The notes below the pieces were generated by a model, which searched no databases, had not been told where the DNA came from, and was given only the letters and a program-made list of their open reading frames with translations. A stretch of DNA of 45,514 nucleotides from UMGS1387 sp045541355 (lineage in GTDB: Bacteria; Bacillota; Clostridia; Oscillospirales; CAG-382). The DNA lies in NCBI GenBank assembly GCA_045541355.1, contig JAZQIW010000087.1, positions 1 through 45,514 of the forward strand, in the 5' to 3' direction. The translations under genes were made by a program, and so were the position numbers. Of the stretch, positions 23,801-32,666 are shown piece after piece. Position 1 is the first letter of the stretch. Each line of letters begins with the position of its first letter.

Positions 23801-26800
23801 TATTGTTGAAGTCCACCACGGCGAAGATAATGTTCTCGACACAGAAAACAGCGAGTTTATAAGCACTATCGCAGATAACGACTTCTATATAAGAATGTCA
23901 GGCAGAAATACAACAGCTATTCCTGTTGATGCAGTTAAGAAGGTTGTTATCGGCTTCAGAACAGATGCCGCCGGTCCTATGGGCTGCAGCATGTACTTTG
24001 CTACAAAGAATGCAAGCGGTGCGTGGATTGGTGCTCCTTATGAAGAAAATCCTGACGATTATCTTGCAAATCAGATAAAGAACGTTTACTATACAGCTCC
24101 CGGTGACGTAAATAAGCTCTGTGAAATCGAAATTGACCCCACAGTGATGGAAGACTGGCAGGGCTATCTGCACCATTTGCGTTTCGATATCGACAACTGC
24201 TCAAGCTTTATAGGTAATAAGTTCTACCTTGATTATATCAAGCTCGTAGGTGCTTCCTCCGTTGAAAGCTTTGAGCTCAACGTAACAGAGCCCGCAGCAG
24301 CAGCTGAGGTTTATGACATTGATGCAGTTACATTCGACAGCGATAAGTTTGAAGTAACAAGCATCACATGGGACGGTCCCGAGCTTATTGACGGCAAGTA
24401 TTTTGCAGGCGGCTCAGCTTATACAGCAACCATTAAGCTTAAGGCAACAGCCGGAAATGTTCTTTCCGACGCACCTGCATTTGCAACAGTAAACGGCAAT
24501 GATGCTGAGGTTACCAGCGACGGCACAACAGCAACTGTTGTTTACTCCTTCCCCGAAACAGAAACACTTGTTGACTTTACTCTTATGTTAAGAGTAGCAG
24601 GCGGTGCTGCGGCAGAAATTACAGAATCTCTCGGCACTCTCCAGCTTGAAAAGAGAGTATATGCGTCGGCAGGCGTTGTTGTTCCCAACAGCAATGTATA
24701 TTGGTCTATCGACGAAAGCCAGAAGAAGTACGGTTGGGTTGACGAAAACGGTCTCGTAACAGGTAACACTGACTGCGATGAGCTTATCGTTACAGCTACA
24801 TCCAAGTACAATCCTTCTGTTAAGGCAAGCATCTCCATCAAGGTTTCGGGTCAGATTCCCGAAAGCAATGTATACTTTGAAGCAGGTACAGGCGAGGCAG
24901 TCAGCAATCTCCCCGCAGCTTCCACTGCAAAGGGCGAATACGTGCTTCCCATGGATGTAATTCCCACACGTACAAACTATGCATTCAAGGGCTGGTCCAA
25001 GGAAATCGGCGGCGAAATAATCAAGGTTGACGATGTTTCCGAGGATACAACATACTATGCAGTATGGGGCTATTCCAAGGGCGAAGACTTTAACGGCACA
25101 AGCCTCTTCCAGACCACAAACGGTATCGGCTCGACAACATTTGAAGATGGTGTTGTAATCTTCACACCCACAAACGGCAACGTAAACGAAGGTGTCCACC
25201 TCCAGCAGGGCGGCGGCGTATTCGGTGCAAGAAACAGAATACTGACATCCGACATAGAATACGTTGAAATCAAGACAAACCTTGCTCCCGAAAATCTCGA
25301 GCTTTGTATATATGTTCAGACAAGTGACAGAACGGGTGGAAGTCCTACAACATGGAATGAAGCAGCTAACTCCAGATTCTATTCCAACAACAAAGAAATT
25401 GCAAATAAGCCTGAACAGAATATCTTTAAGTACTGTGAACAGGACGGCGACTGGTATATCTACAAGATTCCTTCAAGCCTCCTCAAGAACTGGACAAATT
25501 ACCTTAACCAGATAAGATTTAACTTCATCCAGAGAGATATGGAAGATACAGGTCTTGCGTATTTGCCTTATCCCGCAGGAACACAGGTTAAGTTTGATTA
25601 TATCAGATTTGTCGGTAAGGATATTCCTGCCATGGACATCGTTGATGTTACAGAGCCTAAGACAAAGGGCGAAGCTACAACAGACGTAACAGTTGTTCAG
25701 AATGACGCATTCAAGGTTACAAACGTAACATGGTCTCCTGCACTTCTCAGCGGCTTGTTCTTCGGCAGCGATACAGCATATACAGTAACCATGGACGTTG
25801 AAATCCATGAAGGCTATTATGCATTCTCCAATCCTCCTGCAAGAGTTTCCGTAAACGGCAACGACGCAGTATTTACAAGAACAAACAACACAAGCGGCAC
25901 GATTTCCTACACATTCCCCAAGACAGATTATGTAGAAAATCTCAAGCTCGTAACAATAGAGCTTCACGAAAAGACAAGCAGCGGAGCAGTAACAATAACA
26001 AAGCAGATTTTCTCCGGTGATGACTTTGACCTCAATAAGTTCGTACCCGAAAACTCTCCCGCAGGTTACAGATGGAGCGGTTGGAGCACAGAAGAGGGCG
26101 GCGAACCCATAAGCGAGTCCATCAATATTACAGAAGATGCAGAATTCTATGCTCTTTACGAGCAGATTACCGAATTCGACTTCACAAATGAGTACCATAC
26201 AAAAGAAACCAACGTTAAGGCTGAAAACGGTACGGTTGAGTTTGACGGCACATGGGCAGTTGTTACTCCCGAGAGCAACACTGCTAATGCGGCACTCAAG
26301 CTTTATAACCTTTCCCTTTCCGGAACAACCTACGACTATGTAGAGGTTATTTACGACGGTACACTCGAAGACGAAACAGGCAAGAACCAGTTTGACGAAG
26401 CATTCGCACCTGTTCTCAAGGTTTACGATGCTTTAGGCATGAACGTAGAAGCAGCCATTGTTAAGGCTGAACCCGTTGTTACAAGCCACAAGGTATCTTA
26501 CAGATATACATATGACCTTGTAGCAAACGGCAGAGCATCTACAATCACAGCTGTTGACCTTGCTCCTTACACAGGCTTCCCTGCATGGGGTGTTGCAAGC
26601 GTTAAGTTTATTGAAAATACTCCCATTGAAGAAGAACCTGAAATTTCCGGCATTGATGTTCCCGTAACATGGGCAATGCCTGATACAGATGCAACAGTAA
26701 ACGAACACTATATCTTAGACAACATAACATGGAGCGCAAGAGAAGGCTTCAACAGCGACGACTCCTTTAAATCTGAGGTTGCATATACTGTTGCCGTAAC

Positions 26801-29800
26801 AGTTAAGCCCGAAACAGGCTACAAGATTACACAGAGAACAGCAATTCTTAACGGTGAGACAATCTCCGGCAGAGGCGGTGTAACTCTTAACTCTGACGGC
26901 ACAATGACAGTTAAGAAGACCTTTGATAAGACTCTTGCTCTTATTCCCTTCACTCTCGAGGTTGAAGATGCAGCTATCACAACGCCTGACGGCACAGTTC
27001 AGATGGTTGCAAAGATTACTCCTTCCACAATACCCGTAACAGATGTTACCTGGTCCATTGTTTCTAACGGTCCTGAAGGAAAGAGCGCAACAATCAATGC
27101 CGAAACCGGTGTTGTTAAGGCAAGCTATGACGGTGACGTAGTAGTTGTTGCAACCTCCAAGTATAACCCCACGGTTTCTGCTACTGCAACAGTAAGAATT
27201 TCCGGTCAGATTCCTTACTACAATGTAAAGTTTGACGCAAATACTACTGCAAACGTAACAAATATGCCCGCCGATGTTCAGATCAAGGGCGAATATCAGC
27301 TTCCTACTCAGCTTCCCGTGCGTGAAGGCTTCACCTTCGCAGGCTGGAGAAAGAACCCGTCAGATGTTGTTACAATCACAAAGGATGTAGTTACATCCGA
27401 TACAACATACTACGCACTCTGGGTAACAGGTATTAGCCATGAATTCATCACAGCAAATCCTGTAATTGATGTTCACTCACAGATGTCTGAGGCAACATAT
27501 GATACAGCAGAGGGTACCTTCTCATTCCTGCTTACAGGTACAGACCCGCAGATTTATTTTGGCAACGGTTCACCTCTCTTCTCGGGTAACGATATCCGCA
27601 CAGTACAGATCAGAATCAAGACTGATAAGTCAGCTACATTCGATTACGGTATGTACTTCGAGTCTGTTGACTCAAATGATAATATTGTCGGTCCGTCATA
27701 CAGTGCAAATCCCGACAGATATGTTGCAAACTTCACACACGCAAAGTATACAACAACTCCCGATGACTATACGCTCATTACCTTTGATATGTCCGGTAAG
27801 AGCGACTGGGTAGACGGTTATCCCTCAAAGATTCGTCTTGATATTCCTAATGACGGTACACAGGCAAGTGTAGGCATCAGATATATAATCGACTACATCA
27901 GAATGGTTAACTACGAGGCAACTTCAATTGCCGTTTCAGGCATTGAAACACCCGTTGCAGGCAAGCAGGTTGACCTTACGGCAACAAGCGAGGATTCCTC
28001 AAAGTATACAGTAACAAACGTATCCTGGGAAGAAGATCTCCTCTACGATACCTACTATGACAGCATGACTGCATATACGGTAAATGTAACAGTTAAGGGT
28101 GTTCCCGGCTGGTTCGCATCCGATAGTCCTACATCCGTAAAGGTTAACGGTAACGTTGCTGAGGTTAAGGACTACAACTACGAAACAGGCGAGCTTACAA
28201 TCAAATATACCTTCGCTGAAACAGGCGATATCTCAAGCAGAGACGGTTATAATATCACACTTGTAAGCCTTAATGATGACTTTGACTACGAAGAAGACAT
28301 CAGAACAATCCTTAAGAATGATACATTCGCACTTGCAGCAGCTCAGCCCAAGGCTACTCCCGCAGGTTACAGATGGCTTGGCTGGGCAACATCCGAAGAT
28401 GCTGAAACTGCAGATGCGCCTGAATCCTTTGTAGTAACAGGCGACGTAACCTTCTATGCAATATACGAGGCTCTCACCGAGTTCGATTACTCCAATCCCT
28501 ACCATCAGGCAGGCACAACCTCCAAGATGGGTGCTTCGGGTATCAGATTTGAAAACGATCTCGCTATCATTTCCGTACCCTCCTCAGATGCAGAGCCCGG
28601 TCTCGTAACTCCCGTAATGAACATTGACGGTAGCGAATACGATGTTGTTGAGGTTTATTACAGTGCTCACCACGATTCCGTACACAACAAGGTACATTAT
28701 GAAAACCGTTTCAGCACAGTAAGAAATCCCGTCATCAAGTACAACACAATGGATGACCGTTCAACCTTCAACGAAGGTGCAACCCTCATCGGCATTGAAA
28801 AGGTTACTCTTGAGGACTATAACGAGTATTATAAGTACACTTATGATATGTCCACATCCGCAAACTGGCATAAGGACATTGCTTCCATCCAGCTCAGCGC
28901 ATACAGCGGCTATCCTGAATGGGGCGTAAGACTTATCAAGCTTGTTCCCAACGAGGTTATCTATGACACAGCTGATATCAGAGTAAGAGAACCCGAGGCT
29001 CTCTATACAGTAGATATCGCTGATAACTTCAGAATCAACGATAAGTATGAAATCGTTTCTGTTGATTATGCACCTACACCTGAAAACGGTGTTTATGCTC
29101 CCGAAACAGAATATACCGTATTAGTAACATACAGACCTGTATGCGGCTACACGGTAGGCATCGCAAACGCTACGGTAAATAAGGAATATGCTGAAGTTAC
29201 CGACAACGGCAATGACACATACACAGCAAGATACACATTTGAAGAAACAAATGCACTTTACGAGCTTGAAGTATCCATCGAAGGAAATGACACAATCATG
29301 GATGCCGGCAGATACATTCAGCTTGAAGCAATAGTTGAAGCAACAGACGGTTCCGAGCTTCCTGATACAAGCGTTATCTGGACACTTGAAAACGAAGACG
29401 GCTCCGACAACGAATATGCAAAGATTACTCCCGACGGCGGCAGAGTATATCCTCTCAGCAACGGTACAGTAATTGTAACTGCAACCTCCAACTATAACCC
29501 CGAATACAGCGCAACACACGTGATTGAAATTTCCGGTCAGAAGGAGCTTTGCACAGTAACCTTCGATAAGAACACAGACGATGACGTAGAAATGCCCGAG
29601 CCTGTAAAGGTAGTAGGCAACTTCGTTCCCGAAGAATATGACATCAAGCGTGAAGGCTACTTCTTCCTTGGTTGGTCTACCGATGAAGATGCAATCAATC
29701 CTACCGCAAGCTTCAACATTACAGAAGACACAACACTCTACGCTAAGTGGGGTAAGGGTTATGAATGGTCCTTCGACAACGAAGCTACATCTATCAGACC

Positions 29801-32177
29801 CTACGGCGACAGAATTACAACCTATGAAAATGGTATAGCAACAATCGCTCCTAACAAGATTCCTGCAGGTCAGGTAGTTGTTAACTCTGACAATCTCGGA
29901 AATCTCGGTCTTGAAACATTCAAGCACCCCGAAATCCAGATCAGATTCTCAATTCCCAAGATCAGCCAGCTCAAGTGGTATCTCCAGTCTATTCATACAG
30001 ATATGAAGACAAAATCACCTTGGTCTGAAGCTGCAGCGATTACTGTCTATAACTTCCCCGCTAACAAGCCCGGTGAATTCCAGACAGCATCCTTCAATCT
30101 CGCAAACCATCCTACATGGAACCAGTACCGTTATGTACAGCAGATCAGACTTGACATGGGTATGATCGCTCCCACAGAAACAATCCAGATTGACTGGATC
30201 AGACTTCTTACATACGAGCGCGATGTTAAGTTCGACGGTAACGGCGGTCTCATTCCTTTCGGTAACGACGGCGACGGCGTTTACGAAATGACAGAAACCC
30301 ACGATATCGGTAAGATTCAGCTTCCCGCAGATCCCGTACGTGAAGGCTACAAGTTCGTAGGCTGGGCAAAGAAGACTGAAGATTACAACAAGATTTACAC
30401 AGGTACCTTCAATGTTACCGACAATGTAACTCTCTACGCAATCTGGTCACCCAGTGCAAACCTTAACGAAACAACAGTCGGCACACTTGAGGATGAAGTG
30501 GAAGTTACCGCAAATGCAAACGGCACCGTTTCACTTGGTTCCTCCGGCAAGGATACTGCAACACCTGTTGTATTTGTTGCTGACACCATGGATGTTGGTG
30601 AAAACGACACACTTGTTATTACATCAAGATTTGCATATGATAAGCTTGTAACTGACGAAATCACTCTCAGCTACGTACCCGAAGGCGAAACCGAACCTGT
30701 TGTTGTAACAGTAGCAGCAGACCTCGGTAAGAGCAGTAACGGTACAAAGGTAGTTGTTGCAAACCTCGCAGACCAGCCCGGATTTAGCGGAACTGTAAGC
30801 GATGTTGTGGTTATTCTTCAGGAAGGTAAGCTTAAGAGCTATACAGTTGAATCTGTACTCTTCACAAACGAAGATGTAGCTGAGGTTCTTGTTGAAGCTG
30901 CCAAGAAGAAGTCCCCGAACTTCATCACAGTAACAGCAGTTAAGGGTATCCAGTCCAAGAGATACACACCCAAGGTGTTCCCGACAGTATCGGGCAACTC
31001 CGGTGTATCAGAAAGCGCACCCTCTACAACAACATCTCCCACAGCTAAGCCCAAGCCCAAACCTTCTGCAACAGGCGGCAGCGGTTCTTCCGGAACCAAT
31101 CCTGCAACACCTGCAACACCCGCAAATACATCTAAGTTTGCAGAAACTCAGAAGTACACAGCAGGCAAGTTTGTGGATGTTAGTGCAAGCGACTGGTTCT
31201 ACGCTGATGTTGCTAAGTCCTATAACCTCGGACTTATGAACGGTAAGAGCGAAACAGAATTTGTTCCTGAAGGCACAGTAACACTCGCTGAAGCTATCAC
31301 AGTAGCAGCAAGAATGAACGCTATCTATAACGGCAAGACAATTCCTGCAGCTGCAGCCGGCGAAATGTGGTACACACCTTACGTAACATATGCAACCTCA
31401 AATAATGTAGTAACAGCAGGTCAGTACGCTGATTACAATGCTCTCGCTACAAGAACAGACGTTGCTAATATGTTCGTTCGTGCACTTCCTGCAACATGGT
31501 ATGAAGCAATCAATATGTTCGTTTCTATCCCTGATGTTCCTAACACAGATGCAAGCTACAATTCAATTGTTAAGCTTTACAATGCAGGTATCATCACAGG
31601 TATTGACGAAGCGTATAACTTTGCACCTGCTGCTAACATTAAGAGAAGCGAAATGTCCGCAATCATCAACAGAGTTGCAATTAAGGAATCAAGACAGAGA
31701 GTTGTAACTGAGGCTGAAAAGGCAAACAACATTAAGATTATTGATGCTGCTTACCTTATCGCAAACGGTACTGTTGGTAACTGCGTAGAAAAGACTTTCG
31801 TTGAAAAGGACGGTCTTGCGTATGCTATGGCTTCCAAGAACGACCCCATCGTAAACGACCTTCACAGGATGACGGGCGGCGAAACAATTGACGCTAATAC
31901 ATTTAAGACTATTACAGTTGTCCTCAAGACAAGTGATATGTCTAAGGTTCCTGCAGGACATGTAGCTAAGATTTACTTCATGACTGCAACAGCAGAGCTT
32001 AGCGAAGCTAATACTGTAAGAACTTCATGGCCCAGCAAGGCAAACGCAGACGGAACTGTTACCCTCACCTTCAAGATGTCTCATGACAGCTGGACAGGTG
32101 ATGTAACCCTCGCTCGTTTCGACCCGTTTGATCTCGTTGCTGACTTCTCGATAGTTTCAATTACTTTCGCTCCCTAA
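20895..32177 (+). CDS. Giant secreted modular protein: Ig-like, CBM-like, Big_2 and InlB-type repeats with SLH anchor
   Basis: 3,760 residues in one unbroken frame. Signal peptide 1-24 ending SVFA. Residues 64-165 look like an SbsA-type Ig domain; 168-375 a jelly-roll CBM4/9-like module (NLVPFGNMEYGW ... FYIDDVAIYE). About 380-535 hold two degenerate and later seven clearer InlB/Listeria-Bacteroides repeats (e.g. RRGYTFEGW ... DITLYAKWG). From 681 to about 3110 six units repeat: a beta module (VTWSP ... YTVTV ... VNGNDA ... YTFP), often a Big_2-like domain ending in (T/V)ISGQ, an InlB repeat, then a 140-180-residue CBM-like module. A Pro/Ser/Thr linker (3372-3414) leads to three SLH repeats (about 3415-3600; KFVDVSASDWFYADVAKSYN), which should bind pyruvylated wall polymer. 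About 140 residues follow the SLH part. No catalytic domain is recognised. Likely an adhesin or wall/glycan-binding surface protein. AAGGAG ribosome binding site. Confidence 0.9.
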   Translation: MKKALSIILCLSLLMSLVPTSVFAAPTMTATGSETADESFSAETTDKSATSDDKLAADGSVMPVDVYPSDGDIVDRRYPVVYYTFASDVVIDPANVTVEKINNANVGGVYFDQEENSIWVFPANPQQTVFNSNKVAYTAWTSNIAAEDGSLLYFPGVSFTLTTEMPSDGENLVPFGNMEYGWSPFSLSGNADAFSLVEDPKNPANHVTLRSWPLGTSKWPHSQVDVAWKPGTTYKVSGRVMVKNFVDDAGNALASGGPITITPDLVYTVPSFDCKGTTGQGIHDGQTGTTCTVCSSPVDREHSTSFSDHTVEAEAPKVSVTGGVSNGWQSFSFERTIRNNIDITKSRKFSIYSNPYSNNATEFYIDDVAIYEKVATSFGAGRNSVLKAGVTAPEAIYGYNGDSIGLPDASAYFDSTKAGYIVDGWTDGTDVYTEGFASVKGQRTLTPNVVPAGEAYTVNFAIDDDFADCYEGPAKAVIAVGETLDLTSSEFALGSVVGFMAEGWRNTATGEMVTSVSGTVDEIINLEAVYTVKSAIVFDSEAKLGEVTIGNATAVYDDSIKAITVTPSSRRDPMVTFDGLSLSTNDYSYVDVTYINNDTLESKSAGEVYFVVTGITKPTGGYNAKAFLLSQDGDVVTYRYELSANTRWQGVCSSIRIDPYDDSPAFSVKSIAFVKDEAVDTVEITGLEAPELSKTPDTEADRPLDAPYSVESVVWSPECEYFAGATEYTVTITAKITQSGYMFDETTTATVGGVPAEVSVNPSNSNIATITYTYDATEAAKPVVVTMTNAPVITTNNGTLALYATVEPANAGDVIVPDTVKWSITGGDEGIAELNGNVLTAIWDGSVVVTATPDYDAEQAASFEITISGQIGYDVTYDSCTGATVNNMPANDRAKKNFTVSSVVPTRRGYTFEGWTLVPGADETFKNIEVDSDITLYAKWGKGGYIADFNKAGDRLEANGVVVSLADGNIVEVHHGEDNVLDTENSEFISTIADNDFYIRMSGRNTTAIPVDAVKKVVIGFRTDAAGPMGCSMYFATKNASGAWIGAPYEENPDDYLANQIKNVYYTAPGDVNKLCEIEIDPTVMEDWQGYLHHLRFDIDNCSSFIGNKFYLDYIKLVGASSVESFELNVTEPAAAAEVYDIDAVTFDSDKFEVTSITWDGPELIDGKYFAGGSAYTATIKLKATAGNVLSDAPAFATVNGNDAEVTSDGTTATVVYSFPETETLVDFTLMLRVAGGAAAEITESLGTLQLEKRVYASAGVVVPNSNVYWSIDESQKKYGWVDENGLVTGNTDCDELIVTATSKYNPSVKASISIKVSGQIPESNVYFEAGTGEAVSNLPAASTAKGEYVLPMDVIPTRTNYAFKGWSKEIGGEIIKVDDVSEDTTYYAVWGYSKGEDFNGTSLFQTTNGIGSTTFEDGVVIFTPTNGNVNEGVHLQQGGGVFGARNRILTSDIEYVEIKTNLAPENLELCIYVQTSDRTGGSPTTWNEAANSRFYSNNKEIANKPEQNIFKYCEQDGDWYIYKIPSSLLKNWTNYLNQIRFNFIQRDMEDTGLAYLPYPAGTQVKFDYIRFVGKDIPAMDIVDVTEPKTKGEATTDVTVVQNDAFKVTNVTWSPALLSGLFFGSDTAYTVTMDVEIHEGYYAFSNPPARVSVNGNDAVFTRTNNTSGTISYTFPKTDYVENLKLVTIELHEKTSSGAVTITKQIFSGDDFDLNKFVPENSPAGYRWSGWSTEEGGEPISESINITEDAEFYALYEQITEFDFTNEYHTKETNVKAENGTVEFDGTWAVVTPESNTANAALKLYNLSLSGTTYDYVEVIYDGTLEDETGKNQFDEAFAPVLKVYDALGMNVEAAIVKAEPVVTSHKVSYRYTYDLVANGRASTITAVDLAPYTGFPAWGVASVKFIENTPIEEEPEISGIDVPVTWAMPDTDATVNEHYILDNITWSAREGFNSDDSFKSEVAYTVAVTVKPETGYKITQRTAILNGETISGRGGVTLNSDGTMTVKKTFDKTLALIPFTLEVEDAAITTPDGTVQMVAKITPSTIPVTDVTWSIVSNGPEGKSATINAETGVVKASYDGDVVVVATSKYNPTVSATATVRISGQIPYYNVKFDANTTANVTNMPADVQIKGEYQLPTQLPVREGFTFAGWRKNPSDVVTITKDVVTSDTTYYALWVTGISHEFITANPVIDVHSQMSEATYDTAEGTFSFLLTGTDPQIYFGNGSPLFSGNDIRTVQIRIKTDKSATFDYGMYFESVDSNDNIVGPSYSANPDRYVANFTHAKYTTTPDDYTLITFDMSGKSDWVDGYPSKIRLDIPNDGTQASVGIRYIIDYIRMVNYEATSIAVSGIETPVAGKQVDLTATSEDSSKYTVTNVSWEEDLLYDTYYDSMTAYTVNVTVKGVPGWFASDSPTSVKVNGNVAEVKDYNYETGELTIKYTFAETGDISSRDGYNITLVSLNDDFDYEEDIRTILKNDTFALAAAQPKATPAGYRWLGWATSEDAETADAPESFVVTGDVTFYAIYEALTEFDYSNPYHQAGTTSKMGASGIRFENDLAIISVPSSDAEPGLVTPVMNIDGSEYDVVEVYYSAHHDSVHNKVHYENRFSTVRNPVIKYNTMDDRSTFNEGATLIGIEKVTLEDYNEYYKYTYDMSTSANWHKDIASIQLSAYSGYPEWGVRLIKLVPNEVIYDTADIRVREPEALYTVDIADNFRINDKYEIVSVDYAPTPENGVYAPETEYTVLVTYRPVCGYTVGIANATVNKEYAEVTDNGNDTYTARYTFEETNALYELEVSIEGNDTIMDAGRYIQLEAIVEATDGSELPDTSVIWTLENEDGSDNEYAKITPDGGRVYPLSNGTVIVTATSNYNPEYSATHVIEISGQKELCTVTFDKNTDDDVEMPEPVKVVGNFVPEEYDIKREGYFFLGWSTDEDAINPTASFNITEDTTLYAKWGKGYEWSFDNEATSIRPYGDRITTYENGIATIAPNKIPAGQVVVNSDNLGNLGLETFKHPEIQIRFSIPKISQLKWYLQSIHTDMKTKSPWSEAAAITVYNFPANKPGEFQTASFNLANHPTWNQYRYVQQIRLDMGMIAPTETIQIDWIRLLTYERDVKFDGNGGLIPFGNDGDGVYEMTETHDIGKIQLPADPVREGYKFVGWAKKTEDYNKIYTGTFNVTDNVTLYAIWSPSANLNETTVGTLEDEVEVTANANGTVSLGSSGKDTATPVVFVADTMDVGENDTLVITSRFAYDKLVTDEITLSYVPEGETEPVVVTVAADLGKSSNGTKVVVANLADQPGFSGTVSDVVVILQEGKLKSYTVESVLFTNEDVAEVLVEAAKKKSPNFITVTAVKGIQSKRYTPKVFPTVSGNSGVSESAPSTTTSPTAKPKPKPSATGGSGSSGTNPATPATPANTSKFAETQKYTAGKFVDVSASDWFYADVAKSYNLGLMNGKSETEFVPEGTVTLAEAITVAARMNAIYNGKTIPAAAAGEMWYTPYVTYATSNNVVTAGQYADYNALATRTDVANMFVRALPATWYEAINMFVSIPDVPNTDASYNSIVKLYNAGIITGIDEAYNFAPAANIKRSEMSAIINRVAIKESRQRVVTEAEKANNIKIIDAAYLIANGTVGNCVEKTFVEKDGLAYAMASKNDPIVNDLHRMTGGETIDANTFKTITVVLKTSDMSKVPAGHVAKIYFMTATAELSEANTVRTSWPSKANADGTVTLTFKMSHDSWTGDVTLARFDPFDLVADFSIVSITFAP

Positions 32178-32201
32178 TCAGCAAGTGGATAACTAAACAT
32201 T

Positions 32202-32235
32202 AAGCCCAAGGCTTCTGCCTTGGGCTTGTTACTTT
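32202..32235 (+). terminator. Terminator after the giant gene
   Basis: AAGCCCAAGGC and GCCTTGGGCTT form a perfect 11-bp stem around TTCT (32213-32216), followed by GTTACTTTT. Twenty-four bases after the stop codon. Confidence 0.88.
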
Positions 32236-32265
32236 TCTTGTTACTTTTCTTTCGGAGAAAAGTAA
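32228..32265. repeat. T-rich hairpin element with 12-nt tandem duplication
   Basis: GTTACTTTTCTT occurs twice in a row (32228-32239, 32240-32251). The second copy pairs with AGAAAAGTAA (32256-32265) in a 10-bp stem around TTCGG, followed by CCAAAAGAAC. One of a family of similar hairpins in the right part of the window; can act as a terminator in either direction. Confidence 0.7.
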
Positions 32266-32361
32266 CCAAAAGAACTCGAATTTCGGGGAAGGATATTTAA
32301 TAATTCAATGGTATCGACCGAAGTGGAGCAGTTTGTGCCCAAAAAACAAAACATAAAATTA

Positions 32362-32494
32362 GCCGATGTTGTTGACATCGGCGAATGGCTGCAATCGAGA
32401 GATAAACATATAGTTAAAACCCGAAGGAGAAGTTGCGATTACGGTTTCTTTTTGCTTCTTTTTCTTTTTCTCAAAGAAAAAGAAGATAAACCCC
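32362..32494. repeat. Tandem 133-bp intergenic repeat, copy 1
   Basis: Begins with GCCGATGT-TGTTG-ACATCGGC (8-bp stem), runs through GGCTGCAATCGAGAGATAAA, and ends with a 13-bp T-rich hairpin (CTTCTTTTTCTTT at 32455-32467 with AAAGAAAAAGAAG at 32473-32485) and ATAAACCCC. Copy 2 follows at a period of 155 bp. No credible gene lies between 32178 and 32666. Confidence 0.85.
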
Positions 32495-32516
32495 ACAATA
32501 AGTAGCAAAAAAATTC

Positions 32517-32649
32517 GCCGATGTTGTTGACATCGGCGAATGGCTACAATCGAGAGATAAACATATAGTTAAAACCCGAAAGAGAAGTTGGGATTACGGT
32601 TTCTTTTTGCTTCTTTTTCTTTTTCTTAAAGAAAAAGAAGATAAACCCC
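32517..32649. repeat. Tandem 133-bp intergenic repeat, copy 2
   Basis: Same length as copy 1 with only a few substitutions (for example GGCTACAATC for GGCTGCAATC, and TTGGGATT for TTGCGATT). Its T-rich hairpin (about 32610-32640) ends 27 nt from the proS stop on the other strand and could stop transcription from either side. Confidence 0.85.
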
Positions 32650-32666
32650 TCGGCAATAAGTAACTT

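Noticed and set aside
29121..29927. 268-codon minus-strand frame inside the giant gene
   Set aside because: Cys-rich shadow typical of the complement of this codon usage; other such frames occur throughout the ribosomal genes.
32308..32505. 65-codon plus-strand frame across the first tandem repeat
   Set aside because: It runs through a palindromic repeat, ends in Lys/Phe/Leu runs made by the T-rich hairpin, has no ribosome binding site and does not continue in copy 2.
32362..32649. CRISPR array
   Set aside because: Only two long units of 133 bp with a 22-bp gap, no short repeats with unique spacers and no cas genes.
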